Origin: Firmicutes bacterium UBA5496
GTDB lineage: Bacteria; Bacillota; Proteinivoracia; UBA4975
Assembly (NCBI GenBank): GCA_002427015.1
Contig: DIPE01000071.1
Span: 14,065-21,918, forward strand
Direction: 5' to 3'
Length of the DNA stretch: 7,854 nt
Below are positions 6,715 to 7,854 of this stretch, one piece after another. Numbering within the stretch: the first letter of the stretch is position 1; each line of letters starts with the position of its first letter. A program made the position numbers and the translations under genes. A model generated the notes under the pieces. It did no database searches. It was not told where the DNA came from and saw only the letters and a program-made list of their open reading frames with translations.

Positions 6715-6757
6715 TTGCTTAATACTATTGTTCGCTTATAATGTACTAGAAGTATTT
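6715..6757 (+). promoter_or_regulatory. Toxin-antitoxin promoter with possible autoregulatory operator
   Basis: A perfect TATAAT -10 box (6737-6742) lies 16 bases after a weak -35 TTGCTT (6715-6720), placing the transcript start near 6749. Short inverted repeats surround it: AATACT (6721-6726) with AGTATT (6751-6756), and TACT-AGA-AGTA (6744-6754). RHH antitoxins typically bind such short repeats over their own promoter, so this is a candidate operator. A TTGACA in repeat copy 1 (6667-6672) could serve as the -35 of a second promoter, but only a poor -10 (TATGGT, 15 bases away) follows it. Confidence 0.5.
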
Positions 6758-6778
6758 TAAAAGAGGGAGGCAGGATAA

Positions 6779-7045
6779 ATGACTGGCAAAGCAATAAATG
6801 TAACTTATTCTTTGCCCGCTGAGCTTGTTGATAAATATCGGGATTTTGCTCGGGCCGGTTATATTCCCTCCATTAGTGCAGCTGTGCGGGAGGCAATGGA
6901 GGAATATGCCGCCAAACTGCAGCATGAAATTGTTAAAAAGGAAATGGAAACTGCCGCCAAGGATCCCTTGTTTATTGAGGATATGGAGCAGGTGGCGGCG
7001 GATTTTGCTGAAATCGACAGTGATGATTGGGAGCAGTCCCACTGA
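6779..7045 (+). CDS. Ribbon-helix-helix antitoxin, partner of a MazF/PemK toxin
   Basis: Predicted 88-aa antitoxin. Residues about 5-45 read as a ribbon-helix-helix DNA-binding fold: the strand AINVTYSLP, then helix 1 (AELVDKYRDFARAG) and helix 2 starting SISAAVREAMEEYAA. The fold acts as a dimer and should bind the promoter. The rest is charged and acidic (about 50-88, ending near DSDDWEQSH), the usual flexible tail that wraps around and blocks a MazF dimer. The ATG has a ribosome binding site AGGGAGG (6764-6770) 8 bases upstream. The toxin frame overlaps its 3' end, so translation is likely coupled. The family call rests on fold pattern plus context; the exact antitoxin subgroup is not clear. 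Confidence 0.85.
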   Translation: MTGKAINVTYSLPAELVDKYRDFARAGYIPSISAAVREAMEEYAAKLQHEIVKKEMETAAKDPLFIEDMEQVAADFAEIDSDDWEQSH

Positions 7046-7386
7046 CCTATCAATGGTATATTTTTTGGGCTGGCCTTAATCCTGTCAAAGATTCAGAGCA
7101 GGCTGGAGTGCGCCCAGTCTTGGTAGTTTCGGCCGAGCATATTAATCAGGCCTTAAGTGTTGTAACCATAATCCCTCTTACTGCCTTGAAGCCAGGACGC
7201 AGAGTGTATCCCACCGAGGCGTTTCTTTCTGCAGAAGATACGGGCTTGCCTAAGGATTCCCTGGCCATGGCCCAGCAAGTCAGGACAATTGCCAAGAGCC
7301 GCTTGGGAGAAAAGGGCGGTTGCCTTGTTGCTGAGGCGGCGCGGGAGGCTGTACGCCGGGCATTGCTCCTGCACCTGGATTTGTAA
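7027..7386 (+). CDS. MazF/PemK-family endoribonuclease toxin
   Basis: Predicted mRNA-cleaving toxin held inactive by the antitoxin encoded just upstream. Numbered from TTG at 7027 (119 aa), family landmarks are FWAGLNPV (13-20), SEQAGVRPVLVV (23-34) with the catalytic-type Arg29, TIIPLTAL (47-54) with the catalytic-type Thr52, and QVRTIAKSRLG (84-94). The start is uncertain. There is no in-frame ATG or GTG before the core. TTG at 7027 overlaps the antitoxin by 19 bases without a clear ribosome binding site. CTG at 7042 would have GGGAG (7029-7033) 8 bases upstream and overlap the antitoxin's TGA. Two differences from the usual pattern are visible: RGDIYW is replaced by QWYIFW, and KGSEQ by KDSEQ. 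It may be active or weakened; sequence cannot decide. A terminator follows within repeat copy 2. Confidence 0.88.
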   Translation: MGAVPLTYQWYIFWAGLNPVKDSEQAGVRPVLVVSAEHINQALSVVTIIPLTALKPGRRVYPTEAFLSAEDTGLPKDSLAMAQQVRTIAKSRLGEKGGCLVAEAAREAVRRALLLHLDL

Positions 7387-7435
7387 TTCCACCGATAGAG
7401 TCATGGTTTCAACTGATTTAACTGTATAAGTAAAA

Positions 7436-7491
7436 ATGAACCGCTGAGATATAAACAGCGGTTTTTTTATTAGGGGTTGACAAAAACTCCC
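7436..7491 (+). repeat. Direct repeat, copy 2 (terminator plus TTGACA segment)
   Basis: This is the second copy of the element at 6627-6681, same orientation, 56 bp, starting 809 bases downstream. The last 16 bases of the shared block, AGGGGTTGACAAAAAC (7473-7487 plus the preceding A), are identical in both copies. No suitable -10 box follows the TTGACA (7477-7482) here, so it is probably not an active promoter. Confidence 0.85.
7439..7468 (+). terminator. Intrinsic terminator after the toxin gene
   Basis: An 8-bp perfect stem, AACCGCTG (7439-7446) with CAGCGGTT (7456-7463), has a 9-base loop; a run of seven T spans 7462-7468. It ends the toxin-antitoxin transcript and forms the first half of repeat copy 2. 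Confidence 0.88.
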
Positions 7492-7653
7492 CTTATTCAG
7501 ACCATGTGTATGGCCATCACCCCTGTAGCTTATCTGCTGGCCGGGTCCTTTCTGGAAAAGTTGCCGGCCTGGTCAGTGCCCCTGGGGGCAGGGCTGTCCA
7601 TGCTGGCAGTGGTGGGACTGCTGGCAGCAAATAAGGAGTTTCAAAAGATTTAA
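7474..7653 (+). pseudogene. Remnant of an MFS-type transporter, C-terminal end only
   Basis: An open frame runs from after the TAG at 7471-7473 to TAA at 7651-7653; counted from ATG 7504 it is 49 codons. It reads MCMAITPVAYLLAG, then FLEKLPAWSVPLGAG, then a hydrophobic helix LSMLAVVGLLAA and a short polar tail NKEFQKI. This looks like the last two membrane helices and terminus of a major facilitator transporter. No ribosome binding site precedes any start, and the rest of the roughly 400-residue protein is absent, so I treat it as a truncated relic. The break coincides with direct repeat copy 2. The alternative is a tiny genuine membrane protein, which is less likely without a ribosome binding site. 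Confidence 0.5.
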
Positions 7654-7675
7654 CCGCCGCAAGGCGGTTTTCCAT
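7652..7675 (+). terminator. Intrinsic terminator overlapping the stop codon of the transporter remnant
   Basis: A 7-bp perfect stem, AACCGCC (7652-7658) with GGCGGTT (7663-7669), closes on a GCAA tetraloop of the stable GNRA class and is followed by TTCCATTT. It likely terminated the original transporter gene and now insulates the polymerase gene. Confidence 0.7.
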
Positions 7676-7685
7676 TTCCTGCCCT

Positions 7686-7715
7686 TTGACTTCGAGGCAT
7701 GTCCCGTGGCATAAT
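7686..7715 (+). promoter_or_regulatory. SigA-type promoter of the DnaE-like gene
   Basis: TTGACT (7686-7691) and CATAAT (7710-7715) each match the housekeeping consensus at five of six positions and are 18 bases apart. The transcript would start near 7722, where the LexA-like site begins. Confidence 0.7.
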
Positions 7716-7721
7716 AGAGTA

Positions 7722-7735
7722 CAAACATATGTTCG
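7722..7735 (+). promoter_or_regulatory. Candidate LexA (SOS) operator
   Basis: The site CAAACATATGTTCG matches the Bacillus/Clostridia LexA consensus CGAACRNRYGTTYG at 13 of 14 positions (A instead of G at the second base). It sits on the predicted transcription start, 7 bases after the -10 box and 11 bases before the start codon, a position where bound LexA would block transcription. Confidence 0.7.
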
Positions 7736-7746
7736 GGGGTGCTTCT

Positions 7747-7854
7747 ATGCTGCCGTTGCTCTCTGCCTACAGTCATTTCAGCTTTTTGCAGGCCGTCCCT
7801 GCTCCGGCCGAGCTGGTGCGGGCCGCTGCGGCTATGGGTTACCGGGAGCTGGCA
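7747..7854 (+). CDS. DnaE-type DNA polymerase III alpha subunit, N-terminal PHP domain; 3' end cut by window
   Basis: Only the first 36 residues are visible. They read YSHFSFLQAVPAPAELVRAA followed by AAMGYRELA, matching the DnaE opening pattern H-x-x-FSFL-x5-P-x-ELV-x2-A-x3-GY-x2-LA, the first strand and helix of the PHP domain. DnaE proteins are the catalytic subunits of replicative or, in the DnaE2/ImuC branch, error-prone lesion-bypass polymerases. The usual HxH pair before FSFL is reduced to one His (His10; Tyr8 stands at the other position), which suggests a PHP domain with altered metal binding. The ATG has a ribosome binding site CGGGGGTG (7734-7741) about 5 bases upstream. The promoter and candidate LexA site point to DNA-damage induction. 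The branch cannot be settled from this fragment; another PHP protein is a less likely alternative. Confidence 0.72.
   Translation, partial: MLPLLSAYSHFSFLQAVPAPAELVRAAAAMGYRELA

Noticed and set aside
6627..7491. Two-copy repeat as a CRISPR array or insertion sequence ends
   Set aside because: There are only two copies 809 bases apart, direct and not inverted, with two genes between them and no transposase.
7477..7512. TTGACA in repeat copy 2 as a promoter for the transporter remnant
   Set aside because: No -10-like hexamer lies 15-19 bases downstream.

Overview
The window looks like a chromosomal segment of a Gram-positive, probably clostridial (Peptococcia/Moorella-like), bacterium. This is an inference from purine-rich GGAGG-type ribosome binding sites, several TTG/GTG starts, many intrinsic terminators, a pyruvate kinase with the C-terminal PEP-utiliser-like extension common in Firmicutes, and a Bacillus/Clostridia-type LexA box. 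Most genes are GC-rich (37 of 60 bases G+C in one sampled line of the MATE gene). One acetyltransferase gene is much AT-richer.

Layout. Positions 1-1695 hold a pyruvate kinase gene cut by the left edge, ending in a short hairpin. Positions 1789-2952 encode an M28-family metallopeptidase with membrane helices, read from a TTG start. A long imperfect hairpin (2959-3024) then separates it from a convergent HAD-family phosphatase (3025-3666, minus strand). A divergent promoter region leads to an AT-rich GNAT acetyltransferase (3801-4307) with its own terminator. A leader region with two tiny reading frames precedes a MATE efflux transporter (4558-5937), which is followed after 23 bases by a SAM-dependent methyltransferase (5961-6623), probably in one operon.

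The right end is an accessory patch. An RHH antitoxin and MazF/PemK toxin pair (6779-7386) sits between two near-identical 55-56 bp direct repeats, each made of an intrinsic terminator followed by a conserved AGGGGTTGACAAAAAC segment. Directly after the second repeat is a 49-codon piece that reads like the last two helices of an MFS transporter, with the rest of that gene absent. Its stop codon overlaps a terminator.

The last gene (from 7747, cut by the right edge) begins like the PHP domain of a DnaE-type DNA polymerase III alpha subunit. It has a good promoter, and a 14-bp sequence matching the Firmicutes LexA/SOS consensus at 13 of 14 positions lies on the expected transcription start. This suggests a damage-inducible DnaE-type polymerase and, with the repeat-flanked toxin-antitoxin cassette, is the most notable part of the window.
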